Assembly: GCF_001571245.1 (NCBI RefSeq)
Contig: NZ_BCTK01000008.1
Coordinates: forward strand, 1 to 64,000
DNA: 64,000 nucleotides
Source of the DNA: Achromobacter piechaudii NBRC 102461
GTDB lineage: Bacteria > Pseudomonadota > Gammaproteobacteria > Burkholderiales > Burkholderiaceae_B
Direction of reading: 5' to 3'
Numbering within the stretch: the stretch's first letter is position 1; each line of letters starts with the position of its first letter. Of the stretch, positions 38,954 to 48,781 are shown piece after piece. The position numbers were made by a program, and so were the translations under genes. The notes under the pieces were generated by a model. That model saw nothing but the letters and a program-made list of their open reading frames with translations. It had not been told where the DNA came from and ran no database searches.

Positions 38954-40564
38954 ATGGCCTGGTTGCACACCTGGGTCGGCCTGTGGTTTTCGTGGCTGCT
39001 CTACGCGGTGTTCCTGACCGGCTCGCTCGCCCTCTTTGGCGAGCCCATCACCCACTGGATGACGCCCGAGCACCACGCTGCCGAAGCGGCGTCGGCAGAG
39101 CAAGCGAGCGCCCCCGTGGATCGCGCCCGCCGCCTTGAACTGGCGGCCGATTACATGGCGCGCCATCACCCAGGCGCGGACATGTGGGAAATCTGGCCCG
39201 TGGACCGGGGCCACGACAATGGCCTGTCGCTCTATTGGTTTGACGACCACGGCATGTATGCCGGCGTCGAACTGGACCCGGACACGGGCGCGCCGCTGGC
39301 CGAACACCACGACGAGGCCGCTCGCGCCACGCTGGGCGGCGAGCACTTCGTGAGCTTTCACTACATGCTGCACGAAAGCCGTTTCGGCTTGTGGATCGTG
39401 GCGTTTGCGACGATGGCGATGCTGGTCGCGCTGGTGTCGGGCGTAGTCACGCACAAACGCATCTTCAAGGACTTCTTCACCTTCCGCGCCCGCAAAGGGC
39501 AGCGCTCCTGGCTGGACGCGCACAACGCGGTCGCCGTGCTGACCCTGCCCTTCCAGTTCATGATTGCCTACACCGGCATCGTGATATCCAGCGCGGAGCT
39601 GATGCCCGCACCCGTCGTCGCGCACTATGGACCGGGCGTCGAAGCGATGCGCCTGTACCTGTCTGAAATGCAGGGCGAGGAAAAACCGCAGCGCACGGCT
39701 CAGGCCTTGGCGATGCCGCCGCTGGAACCGCTGGTCGCGCGCGCCGAATCCATGATCGGCCAGAGCGCGCGCGCCGTCGTCATCTTGAACCCCGAAGACG
39801 CGTCCATGCGCGTCGCGGTCTACGGCTGGAACGAAGCCAGCGACGCGCAGCGCAACATCAGCGCGACGACCGGCATGGTCGAATTCCAGGCAAGCACCGG
39901 GCAGGTGCTGCGCGTGCGCCAGCCAGGCGACGTCAACGGCGGCGCGCTTGCAACGGTGCGCCAGGTGATGGCCGACCTGCACATGGCGCCCTTCGGCGGG
40001 CTGGCCGTGAAGTGGCTGTACTTTCTTTGCGGCCTGGCGGGCGCCGCGATGATGGGCACGGGCGCGGTGCTGTTCATGGTGAAGCGGCGCGCCAAGCTGG
40101 GGCATGAATTCGGCGCGGCCACCGCGCGCATGTACCGCTTGATCGAAGGCTTGAACGTGGCCGCGCTGGCGGGTCTGGCGGTGGCGTGCATCGGATTCTT
40201 CTGGGCCAACCGGCTGCTGCCCGTCGCACTGGAAAACCGCGCCTTGTGGGAACTGCGCTGCTTTTTCGGCGTGTGGGCGCTGATGCTGGCACATGCCTGG
40301 ATGACACGCCCGCGCCGCGCGTGGATCACGCAGCTAGGCCTCTTGTCCGCCTTGTGCCTATTGCTGCCACTGTTGTCGTGGGCAACGTTGGGCGACCACA
40401 CCTGGGCGCAGATCGGCCGTGGCGACTGGGAAAGCCTGGGCGTTGAACTGGTCGCCGTCGCCATTGGCGTACTATCCGCGTGGGCGGCCATCCGATTGTG
40501 GAAGACGCCACAATCCGCGCCCGCCCAGCGCACCCCCCGCGCGAACCAAAAGGCAGCGGCATGA
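38954..40564 (+). CDS. PepSY-associated TM helix protein (iron-uptake associated)
   Basis: 536 residues from the ATG at 38954. A CTG at 38930 with AGAGG upstream would add eight residues (LKSGFRLS) that resemble the usual start of this family, so the true start may be there. It has TM1 (LHTWVGLWFSWLLYAVFLTGSLALF), PepSY-like periplasmic domains, FRARKGQRSWLDAHNAVAVLTLPFQFMIAYTGIV with conserved His and a hydrophobic C-terminal bundle. The family is linked to siderophore uptake, perhaps ferric reduction at the inner membrane. It overlaps the next gene by 4 bases. Confidence 0.9.
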   Translation: MAWLHTWVGLWFSWLLYAVFLTGSLALFGEPITHWMTPEHHAAEAASAEQASAPVDRARRLELAADYMARHHPGADMWEIWPVDRGHDNGLSLYWFDDHGMYAGVELDPDTGAPLAEHHDEAARATLGGEHFVSFHYMLHESRFGLWIVAFATMAMLVALVSGVVTHKRIFKDFFTFRARKGQRSWLDAHNAVAVLTLPFQFMIAYTGIVISSAELMPAPVVAHYGPGVEAMRLYLSEMQGEEKPQRTAQALAMPPLEPLVARAESMIGQSARAVVILNPEDASMRVAVYGWNEASDAQRNISATTGMVEFQASTGQVLRVRQPGDVNGGALATVRQVMADLHMAPFGGLAVKWLYFLCGLAGAAMMGTGAVLFMVKRRAKLGHEFGAATARMYRLIEGLNVAALAGLAVACIGFFWANRLLPVALENRALWELRCFFGVWALMLAHAWMTRPRRAWITQLGLLSALCLLLPLLSWATLGDHTWAQIGRGDWESLGVELVAVAIGVLSAWAAIRLWKTPQSAPAQRTPRANQKAAA

Positions 40565-40911
40565 ACATGAATGATCTCTACGCCATCGCAATGGCTTTGC
40601 TGCTGACCTATTCCGGCATGGCCTGCCTGAGCCTGGCCATGCCGCGTCATTACGATCAGGTGTGGGGCCGCGACCCGTCGGCGGGGCATACCCGCGTGCT
40701 GCGCGGCGCGGGCGTACTGTTGCTGGCGCTGGCCTTGCTGCCTTGCGTGGGCTTGTGGGGCAATACGGTGGGCGTGGTGGCGTGGCTGGGCTGGCTGTCG
40801 GCAGGCGCGCTGCTGTGGGTCGGCATGCTTTCCTGGTCGCCCCGGCCCGCTGCCCGCACCGCCGCGCTGGCGGTGGCGATCTCGTTGGCAGGCGTCGGCA
40901 TCGGTTTTTGA
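40561..40911 (+). CDS. Small membrane protein (DUF3325-like)
   Basis: The 116-residue protein has three or four TM segments (YAIAMALLLTYSGMACLSLAM; VLRGAGVLLLALALLPCVGLW; GVVAWLGWLSAGALLWVGML; AALAVAISLAGVGIGF). Its ATG overlaps the PepSY stop (ATGA). DUF3325 proteins regularly accompany PepSY/iron-uptake membrane genes. No biochemical role is known to me. Confidence 0.8.
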   Translation: MNMNDLYAIAMALLLTYSGMACLSLAMPRHYDQVWGRDPSAGHTRVLRGAGVLLLALALLPCVGLWGNTVGVVAWLGWLSAGALLWVGMLSWSPRPAARTAALAVAISLAGVGIGF

Positions 40912-40966
40912 TGGCCCGCCTGGAGCGGCTGGCGGCATTGCGATTTACCCGTCTCCGCCACGCTGT

Positions 40967-40980
40967 TTGACCCGCATCAA
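40967..40980 (+). promoter_or_regulatory. FNR/ANR box upstream of nrdD
   Basis: TTGACCCGCATCAA matches TTGAY-N4-ATCAA at all ten informative positions if Y is allowed at position 5. A class II promoter would start about 41 bases downstream, near 41015, inside NrdR box 1. This fits anaerobic induction of class III reductase. Confidence 0.75.
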
Positions 40981-41004
40981 GCCCGGCTGAGTTCGCCCCC
41001 ATCA

Positions 41005-41051
41005 CCACCATATGTGGTGATACAGTTTCGACACCCTACTACATATGGTGT
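41005..41051 (+). promoter_or_regulatory. Tandem NrdR boxes of the nrdD operon
   Basis: Box 1 is CCACCATATGTGGTGA (41005-41020) and box 2 is CTACTACATATGGTGT (41036-41051). They match the NrdR consensus acaCwAtATaTwGtgt at 11 and 12 of 16 positions by eye. The gap is 15 bases and centre spacing 31 bases (three helical turns), the canonical NrdR arrangement. Box 1 also lies within a longer dyad, ATCACCAC/GTGGTGAT (41001-41021). Confidence 0.7.
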
Positions 41052-41056
41052 CAGTG

Positions 41057-42817
41057 ATGCGACTTCAGCCCTCTCTTTCCCCCGCCGTCCCGACCACCGC
41101 CATTGACCCCGCGCCGCGCGTCGATGTGGAAAGCGCCATGGAGGAATACCTGGACCAGCGCGACTGGCGCGTCAACGCCAACGCCAACCAGGGGTACAGC
41201 CTGGGCGGTCTGATCCTGAACGTGGCCGGCAAGGTCACGGCCAACTATTGGCTGTCGCATGTCTTCACGCCCGAGGCCGGACGCGCGCACCGCGAGGGCG
41301 ACATCCACATCCATGACCTGGACATGCTCAGTGGCTATTGCGCCGGCTGGTCGTTGCGCCAACTGCTGACCGAGGGCTTCAACGGCGTGCCCGGCAAGGT
41401 GGAATCCACCCCGCCCCGGCATATGTCGGCCGCCATCGGGCAGATCGTCAACTTCCTGGGTACGCTGCAAAACGAATGGGCCGGCGCGCAGGCGTTCAGC
41501 TCGTTCGACACCTACATGGCCCCCTTCATCCGCCGCGACGCGATGACCTATGCGCAGGTCAAGCAGGCCATGCAGGAACTGATCTTCAACTTGAACGTGC
41601 CCAGCCGCTGGGGCACGCAAACCCCCTTCACCAACCTGACGTTCGACTGGACCTGCCCGGCCGATCTGAAGGAACAGGTGCCCTACGTGGGCGGCGAAGA
41701 AATGCCGTTCACCTATGGCGAGCTGCAAGAAGAGATGGACATGATCAACCGCGCCTACATCGAAGTGATGATGGCCGGCGACGCCAAGGGGCGCGTGTTC
41801 ACCTTCCCGATACCCACCTACAACATCACGCCGGATTTCGATTGGGGCCATCCCAACACCGACCGCCTGTTCGAGATGACGGCGCGCTACGGGCTGCCCT
41901 ACTTCCAGAACTTCCTGAATTCCGATCTGGAACCGCACATGGTTCGGTCGATGTGCTGCCGCCTGCAACTGGACTTGCGCGAATTGCTCAAGCGCGGCAA
42001 CGGCCTGTTCGGTTCGGCCGAGCAAACCGGATCCGTCGGTGTCGTGACCGTGAACTGCGCCCGGCTGGGCTACACCTGCCAAGGCGATGAAGCGCGCCTG
42101 ATGCAGCGCCTGGATCACCTGCTGGCGCTGGGCCGCGACGTGCTGGAAACCAAGCGCGCCGTGGTGCAGCGCTACATCGACCAGGGGCTGTACCCGTACA
42201 CTCGCCGCTACCTGGGCACGCTGCGCAACCACTTCAGCACGCTTGGGGTCAACGGCATCAACGAAATGATCCGCAACTTCACCAATGACGCGGACGATGT
42301 CACCACGCCGGCCGGCCACGCGCTGGCGGTGCGTTTGCTGGATCGCGTGCGCGCCCGCATGACCGAATTCCAGGAGCAGACCGGTCACCTTTACAACCTG
42401 GAGGCCACGCCGGCCGAAGGCACCACGTATCGCTTCGCCCGCGAAGACCGCAAGCGCTATCCCGGCATCCTGCAAGCCGGCAGCGACGCGCAGCCGTACT
42501 ACACCAATTCGAGCCAACTGCCCGTGGGCTACACGGACGACCCGTTCCATGCGCTGCAATTGCAGGAAACGCTGCAAGGCAAATACACGGGCGGCACCGT
42601 GCTGCACCTGTACATGAACGAGGCCGTGTCCTCGGCCGAGGCATGCAAGCAGCTGGTGCGCCGCGCGCTGTCGAATTTCCGGCTGCCCTACATCACCGTC
42701 ACGCCCACGTTTTCGATATGCCCGAACCACGGCTACCTGGCCGGGCACCACGAGTTCTGCCCCAAATGCGATGCCGAATTGCTGGCCCGTCAGGCCGCCT
42801 GCTGCGAGCAGGCCTGA
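41057..42817 (+). CDS. nrdD: Anaerobic ribonucleoside-triphosphate reductase NrdD, core without glycyl-radical domain
   Basis: 586 residues from the ATG at 41057; an in-frame ATG at 41045 lies inside NrdR box 2. It is a class III reductase barrel: DIHIHDLDMLSGYCAGWSLRQLL, VPSRWGTQTPFTNLTFDW, MVRSMCCRLQLDLREL with the catalytic Cys region and GVNGINEMIR. A C-terminal zinc-type region has CPNHGY...CPKC. The ORF stops 15 residues after CPKC, before the glycyl-radical motif normally found here. That motif is in the next small ORF. An N-terminal ATP-cone is also absent. With its partner it reduces NTPs to dNTPs without oxygen. Confidence 0.92.
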   Translation: MRLQPSLSPAVPTTAIDPAPRVDVESAMEEYLDQRDWRVNANANQGYSLGGLILNVAGKVTANYWLSHVFTPEAGRAHREGDIHIHDLDMLSGYCAGWSLRQLLTEGFNGVPGKVESTPPRHMSAAIGQIVNFLGTLQNEWAGAQAFSSFDTYMAPFIRRDAMTYAQVKQAMQELIFNLNVPSRWGTQTPFTNLTFDWTCPADLKEQVPYVGGEEMPFTYGELQEEMDMINRAYIEVMMAGDAKGRVFTFPIPTYNITPDFDWGHPNTDRLFEMTARYGLPYFQNFLNSDLEPHMVRSMCCRLQLDLRELLKRGNGLFGSAEQTGSVGVVTVNCARLGYTCQGDEARLMQRLDHLLALGRDVLETKRAVVQRYIDQGLYPYTRRYLGTLRNHFSTLGVNGINEMIRNFTNDADDVTTPAGHALAVRLLDRVRARMTEFQEQTGHLYNLEATPAEGTTYRFAREDRKRYPGILQAGSDAQPYYTNSSQLPVGYTDDPFHALQLQETLQGKYTGGTVLHLYMNEAVSSAEACKQLVRRALSNFRLPYITVTPTFSICPNHGYLAGHHEFCPKCDAELLARQAACCEQA

Positions 42818-42888
42818 CGCCTGCCCACATCGATATCGACGTCTTGGTTCCTCATGCCCACTTTTCCCACCCCTTCAAGGAGTCCCTG

Positions 42889-43071
42889 ATGCAAACCCTG
42901 ACCCTGCCCATCGCCGCCCACGCGCCCGCCCCGTCCCTGGACGACAGCCAGCGCGTGCGCTGCGAAGTCTGGACCCGCGTGATGGGGTATCACCGCCCCG
43001 TTGCTTCCTTCAACACCGGCAAACAAGGCGAATTCAATGAACGCCGCTTCTTCGTCGAGCAACGCGCCTGA
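42889..43071 (+). CDS. Separate glycyl-radical domain of NrdD (60 aa)
   Basis: The ATG has CAAGGAG seven bases upstream. The 60-residue product contains TRVMGYHRPVASFNTGKQGE followed by FNERR, matching the NrdD glycyl-radical signature RVxGY...N.GK..EF..R; the radical Gly is residue 33. It starts 71 bases after the nrdD stop in a different frame, so it is not a readthrough tail. A simple recent single frameshift is unlikely, given its own ribosome site and start. It ends 35 bases inside nrdG. Inferred role: small partner that docks on the NrdD core and carries the radical, comparable in principle to GrcA/YfiD for pyruvate formate-lyase. Confidence 0.88.
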   Translation: MQTLTLPIAAHAPAPSLDDSQRVRCEVWTRVMGYHRPVASFNTGKQGEFNERRFFVEQRA

Positions 43072-43831
43072 GGGCGCGCCTCGCGCCACCGAGCCCGGCA
43101 CGCGCCGGCTGGCCGCAAGGCCGGCCTACTGCGCGCCGCCGCAGCCGGTGGCGCAAGCCCTGCCCCGCCATGCCCCCGCCATCGGCGGCGTGGTGCCCTT
43201 TTCAACGGTGGACTGGCCCGGCCAGTTGGCGGCGGTCGTCTTCATTTCCGGTTGCCCGTGGCGCTGCCATTACTGCCACAACACCGAGCTGCAAACGCGC
43301 GCCGCGCGGTATGACTGGCGCGACGCGCGGGCGTTTCTTGAGAGCCGCGCGGGCTTGCTGGACGCCGTGGTCTTCTCGGGCGGCGAACCGCTATCCGAAC
43401 CGCGACTGCCCTCATTGATCCGCGACGTGCGGCGCATGGGCTATCGCGTGGGCCTGCACACGGCGGGCATCTATCCGCTGCGGCTGGCCGATGTGATGCG
43501 TCATCTGGATTGGATCGGCCTGGACATCAAGGCCGATGCGCAAGGCTACGACGACATCACCGGCCGCCGCGATTCGCAGCGCCCGGCGATGGCGTGCCTG
43601 ACGCAGTTGCTGTCGGCGGGCAAGGACTTCGAATGCCGCATCACCTGGCATCCCGACTGGCTGGACGAAGCGCGGCTACTGGCGCTGGCCGACACGCTGG
43701 CGCACCGAGGCGTGCGGCGCTTTGCCGTGCAGGCCGCGCGCGCATCGCCCGGCACACCGCCCGCGCGCGCCTTGAGCGCGCAGGCCCTGGCCCGCATGAA
43801 GCCGCTGTTCGACGACTTCGTGTACCGCTGA
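43037..43831 (+). CDS. nrdG: Anaerobic ribonucleotide reductase activating protein NrdG (radical SAM)
   Basis: 264 residues from the ATG at 43037, which lies inside the preceding ORF; an earlier in-frame start at 43001 is less likely. The radical SAM cysteines are in SGCPWRCHYCHN, followed by VVFSGGEPLSEPRL (SAM-binding GGE) and a conserved barrel. It forms the glycyl radical on NrdD; here the target Gly would be on the separate 60-residue peptide. The overlap suggests tight coupling. The N-terminal 50 residues are Ala/Pro-rich and not conserved in the family. Confidence 0.93.
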   Translation: MNAASSSSNAPEGAPRATEPGTRRLAARPAYCAPPQPVAQALPRHAPAIGGVVPFSTVDWPGQLAAVVFISGCPWRCHYCHNTELQTRAARYDWRDARAFLESRAGLLDAVVFSGGEPLSEPRLPSLIRDVRRMGYRVGLHTAGIYPLRLADVMRHLDWIGLDIKADAQGYDDITGRRDSQRPAMACLTQLLSAGKDFECRITWHPDWLDEARLLALADTLAHRGVRRFAVQAARASPGTPPARALSAQALARMKPLFDDFVYR

Positions 43832-43839
43832 TCGCTGCA

Positions 43840-45288
43840 TCAACCCCTGCGCTTGAACGCCGCCGTCAACACCGCATGAAAGCGCGGCGAGCCGATGGCG
43901 CCCACGTTGCAGCGCGACCAGGGCGAGACGGCGGTGGGATCCACGCTGAAAACGCGGCCCGGCGCCATGATGACTTTTTCGGGCATCAGGTCGGCGGCGA
44001 GCGTCAGCGAATCCTCCACGCCGGGAAACGCCGCCCATAGATACATCGAACTGGAAGGCCGCGCGAACACGCGCGCGCCCAGCGAGTCCAGCACCTGCAA
44101 GGCATGGCCGGTGGCCGCTTCCAGACGCTGGCGCAGCCTGGCCAGATGGCGCTCGTAATGGCCGTCGCGCAGCATCACGTCGACCATGCGTTCGCAGTAC
44201 TCCGAACTGCTGACGTGCACCAGCGCCTTCAGGTCGGCCAGATCGCTGGCCAGCGCCGCGTTGCAGGCGATGAAGCCTACGCGCAGCGCCGCCGAAAACG
44301 ATTTGGAAAAACTGCCGATGTAGATGGTGCGTTCCAACTGGTCCAGCGCCGACAGCCGCACGGCGGACGTGGGCTTGAAGTCGGCCAGCGCATCGTTCTC
44401 GACAATCATCAGGTTGTAGCGTTCGGCCAGTTGCAGCACCTTGTACGCCTTGCCCAGCGAAATATCGGAACCCGTCGGATTGTGCGCCAGCGACTGCGTG
44501 AAAAACAGGCGCGGCTTCTCGCGCTGCAACAAGGCTTCCAGCGCGACCACGTCGGGGCCATCCGGCAGTCGCGGCACGCCCAGCATGCGCACGCCGGCCA
44601 GCTTGAGCTTGCCGAACAGCGGGTAGTAGCCGGGGTTGTCGACCAGCACCGTCGCGCCCGGCGGCACGAAGTAGCGGATCACCAGATCCATCGCCTCGTT
44701 TGCGCCATGCGTCAGCACCAGCTGCGACGGCGCAACGTTGACGCCCACGTCGCCCAGCTTGCGCACCAGGCTTTCGCGCAACGGGCCATAACCGAAACGG
44801 CTGCCGTACCGGAACAAGGCACCCTGACCCGTGCGCACCACCTTCTGGTGATAGCGATCCATACGCATGTCGGCCAGCCAGTCCACGGGCGGAAAGCCAT
44901 CGCCCGCCTGCACCGCGTCCGGCTGCGTTTTCAGCTGTTCGCGCATCAGCCAGACGATGTCCATCGCACGGCTCAACTGGCCCGGTTCTTCGTCGGCCGC
45001 CTTGCGCGCGTAATCGCCGTCCAGCACGAAAAAGCCCGAGCCCCGGCGCGGTTCGACCAGCCCTTGCGCGACCAGCATTTCAAAGGCGACCACCACCGTG
45101 TTCTTGGCGTAGCGATGCAGTTGCGACAGTTCGCGCAGCGATGGCAGCTTGTCGCCCGGGCGATAGACGCCATCGGCGATCTGCTGGCCGATCAGCTTGG
45201 CCAGGCTCTCGGCAATCGGCGCGCCGCGCGGTCGCCGGCCGGTCTTGAAGGAGTCATCCATGAGGGGGTTCACGCGCGCGGCGCTCAT
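43840..45288 (-). CDS. MocR family regulator (GntR helix-turn-helix plus aminotransferase domain)
   Basis: About 482 residues; starts at 45288 or 45261 are possible and neither has a clear ribosome site. The N-terminal GntR winged helix ([46 protein letters not shown]) is joined to a fold type I aminotransferase domain with [10 protein letters not shown] and the PLP-lysine region [18 protein letters not shown]. Such fusions sense PLP or amino-acid adducts. It is divergent from mvaA, with three copies of GGTACWGTTT between them, so it probably controls the mevalonate operon and itself. Confidence 0.92.
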   Translation of the reverse strand: MSAARVNPLMDDSFKTGRRPRGAPIAESLAKLIGQQIADGVYRPGDKLPSLRELSQLHRYAKNTVVVAFEMLVAQGLVEPRRGSGFFVLDGDYARKAADEEPGQLSRAMDIVWLMREQLKTQPDAVQAGDGFPPVDWLADMRMDRYHQKVVRTGQGALFRYGSRFGYGPLRESLVRKLGDVGVNVAPSQLVLTHGANEAMDLVIRYFVPPGATVLVDNPGYYPLFGKLKLAGVRMLGVPRLPDGPDVVALEALLQREKPRLFFTQSLAHNPTGSDISLGKAYKVLQLAERYNLMIVENDALADFKPTSAVRLSALDQLERTIYIGSFSKSFSAALRVGFIACNAALASDLADLKALVHVSSSEYCERMVDVMLRDGHYERHLARLRQRLEAATGHALQVLDSLGARVFARPSSSMYLWAAFPGVEDSLTLAADLMPEKVIMAPGRVFSVDPTAVSPWSRCNVGAIGSPRFHAVLTAAFKRRG

Positions 45289-45308
45289 CAAAATTGGTGC
45301 AGTGCGAT

Positions 45309-45352
45309 GGTACTGTTTGGCAAAACTGTACCTCTCAATAGCGGTACAGTTT
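45309..45352. promoter_or_regulatory. Triple operator for the MocR regulator
   Basis: GGTACTGTTT (45309-45318) and AAACTGTACC (45323-45332) form an inverted repeat. A further direct copy GGTACAGTTT is at 45343-45352, 34 bases from the first. A -10-like TAGAAT follows at 45356-45361, about 36 bases before the mvaA start. The mix of inverted and direct repeats is typical of MocR sites. Confidence 0.7.
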
Positions 45353-45396
45353 ACCTAGAATCTGGCCACTCGATATCTATACGGAGACCTGCCATC

Positions 45397-46680
<1,284 letters not shown>

Positions 46681-46764
46681 GCCCCGCCCCATGCGGCCAG
46701 GGGAAACAAGAACAGAGGCGATGCGCGGCACGGACCGCGCCGCCCGACCACAACGGAGAGAGAC

Positions 46765-47253
46765 ATGGAACCAAAATCGCCCGCGCCGTCCTGGCGCCTG
46801 GCAGAAGTCTGGAACGACACCGTGGACCTGCGCCAATTGGCGTGGGCCATCGGCATAGGCATCGCCATCAGCGTGACGGGCTTTTTCGCCGCCAGCCGCT
46901 GGCTGCGCGGCATGGTGGCCTCGCCCGAGCTGGCGCACGCCTACGCCATGCTGGCCGGCCTGGCCGGCTGCGTGACCGCCGGCGTGATCTGCGCGCGCCT
47001 GTTCCCGCCCAAGCGTGAAGTCATCGAACACACCTCCGCGCACGACCCCGCCTGGCGCGCCGAAGTGCTGGCCGAACTGGCCGAACAGCCGGGCGGCCTG
47101 GGTGCGTTGTCGGACCTGCCCGAACCGGTGGTGCGCGAACTGAAAGAGCTGGGCCTGTACGAACTGTTCACCGAACCTCCGCCTGCCCAGCATGCGCCCT
47201 CGCCTTCATTGACGACCCCGCCGCAAGGCGCCACCAAGGAGGCGCTGGCATGA
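46765..47253 (+). CDS. Small membrane protein of the mevalonate operon
   Basis: The 162-residue protein has two TM segments (about 28-46, AIGIGIAISVTGFFAASRW; about 58-78, LAHAYAMLAGLAGCVTAGVIC) and an acidic soluble C-terminus ending in a Pro/Thr-rich tail. It overlaps the next gene by 4 bases. Not recognised with certainty; position suggests a small transporter subunit like TctB, but it has fewer TM segments than TctB usually has. Confidence 0.75.
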   Translation: MEPKSPAPSWRLAEVWNDTVDLRQLAWAIGIGIAISVTGFFAASRWLRGMVASPELAHAYAMLAGLAGCVTAGVICARLFPPKREVIEHTSAHDPAWRAEVLAELAEQPGGLGALSDLPEPVVRELKELGLYELFTEPPPAQHAPSPSLTTPPQGATKEALA

Positions 47254-48638
47254 GCGACCCGATCCTGCTTGAACAGATCATGGTGGCGGCCGCCATGGGC
47301 CTGCTGGGCGCGGTGGTCTTCGCGGCCATCGGCCTGGTGTCCGGCACCGACGAAACCACCACGCTGGCGCCGCTGACCCTGCTGGTGGTGCTGCTGGGCG
47401 TGCCGCCTGCGGGCGTGTTCACCTTCTTTCTGGCGGGCGCCGTGGCCAAGCACATGACGCACGCGGTGCCCACGGCGCTGCTCGGCATACCAGGCGATAC
47501 GCTGGCCACGCCGCTACTGCAAGACGCGAACATGTTGCGCAAGCTGGGCGTGCCGCACATTGCCTTGCGCAAGATGGTGTCCGGCGCCATCGTGGCCGCC
47601 TTTGTCGCGGTGCCGCTCGCCGTCTTGTTCGCGGTGTTGCTCGCGCCGTTCGGCGCGGCCATCACCAAGTCGGCGCCGTGGATCTTCCTGGCGGCGGCGG
47701 TGCTGATCGCCTACTTCTCGGCCGGCCGCTGGGCCGCGGTGGCGCTGTTGGTGCCGTTCGTGGTAGTCATCATCGCGCTGCAAAGCCTGACGGCCAAGTA
47801 CGGCGTCAAACTGAGCATCAGCTATTTCCTGGGCATCGCCATCGGTCCGCTGATCGCCGACCTGTTCACGGTGATCTCACCGATGGGCCGCACGAAGATG
47901 ATGCGCGAGAAGGTCCGCACTTTTTCGCTGGCGCCTGACGTGAAGGGATGGTCGGGGTATTTTCCCAACCCGCTCAAGGTCATGGACCGCACGCAGACGC
48001 GCTGGACCCTGGCGACTGCCGCCATCTCCAGCGCCACCTTCGTGTTCAGCCCCGTTGCCATGACGGTCGTGCTGGGCGAACTGGTCGGGTCGCGCATCAA
48101 GCATGCGTACCACCGGCTGACGACGGTGCTGTCCGCGCGCAATGGCGTCACCGAGGCCACCTACATTGCCGAAGCGCTGATTCCGCTGATCGCATTCGGC
48201 CTGCCCTTGAGTCCCGTCGCCGCAGGGCCGGCCGCGCCGCTGTTCAACGCTCCGCCCCGCTTCACCGTGGACGCGGCCACCGGCCAGACGCACAACCTGC
48301 ACAACCTGCTGAACCACTGGGAATTTTTGGGCTACGGCATGCTGGCCGTGCTGCTGGCGGCGCTGGTGTCGTATCCGTTCGCGATGAACTTCGCGCGCCG
48401 CGCCGCGCTGTTCGTGTCGCGTCGGGTCAGTCACGAAGCCATCATCGCCACGTTCGTCGGCCTGATCATCGTGATCAGCATCTGGGAAGGCCAATTCCTG
48501 GGGCTGCTGGTGATCCTGACGATGGGCCTGTTCGGCGGCCTGCTGTCGAGGCTGTTCGGCTTCAATACCGGCGTGCAGTTCATGGGCTATTACACGGCGG
48601 TGCTGTCGGTGCCGGCGATCGTCAAGCTGATGACCTGA
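47250..48638 (+). CDS. TctA-like membrane transporter, probably for mevalonate or HMG
   Basis: The 462-residue, about 11-TM protein has the TctA-like stretch GLVSGTDETTTLAPLTLLVVLLGVPP and ALLGIPGDTLATPLLQD near the N-terminus and an inverted-repeat-like second half. Resemblance to TctA is moderate, not strict. It is translationally coupled to the two-TM gene and co-directional with mvaA. A Bug-type binding protein is encoded convergently at 48782-49768 and could complete a tripartite system. The substrate is inferred from context. Confidence 0.8.
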   Translation: MSDPILLEQIMVAAAMGLLGAVVFAAIGLVSGTDETTTLAPLTLLVVLLGVPPAGVFTFFLAGAVAKHMTHAVPTALLGIPGDTLATPLLQDANMLRKLGVPHIALRKMVSGAIVAAFVAVPLAVLFAVLLAPFGAAITKSAPWIFLAAAVLIAYFSAGRWAAVALLVPFVVVIIALQSLTAKYGVKLSISYFLGIAIGPLIADLFTVISPMGRTKMMREKVRTFSLAPDVKGWSGYFPNPLKVMDRTQTRWTLATAAISSATFVFSPVAMTVVLGELVGSRIKHAYHRLTTVLSARNGVTEATYIAEALIPLIAFGLPLSPVAAGPAAPLFNAPPRFTVDAATGQTHNLHNLLNHWEFLGYGMLAVLLAALVSYPFAMNFARRAALFVSRRVSHEAIIATFVGLIIVISIWEGQFLGLLVILTMGLFGGLLSRLFGFNTGVQFMGYYTAVLSVPAIVKLMT

Positions 48639-48656
48639 TCGCCGCCGCGCAGTGCG

Positions 48657-48697
48657 CCCCGGTGGGGTGCCGTCGGTATGACGGCATCCCACCGGGG
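48657..48697. terminator. Long hairpin between convergent operons
   Basis: Two 18-base arms (48657-48674 and 48680-48697; 17 of 18 pair) around a 5-base loop lie 18 bases after the transporter stop. There is no long T run. It is well placed to end both the mvaA operon and the convergent operon. Confidence 0.6.
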
Positions 48698-48781
48698 CTT
48701 ATCCAGGCGCTTGAACGAGCCGTTTGAACAAAGCGGCTGAACCAGCCGCCCGCATCAAACCCCAACATCAATCCGACGACA

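Noticed and set aside
44104..45396. N-terminal extension of the HMG-CoA reductase frame through the MocR gene
   Set aside because: The extension is antisense to the regulator. The conserved enzyme starts at the GTG at 45397 behind the operator and a ribosome site, and the length then matches the family.
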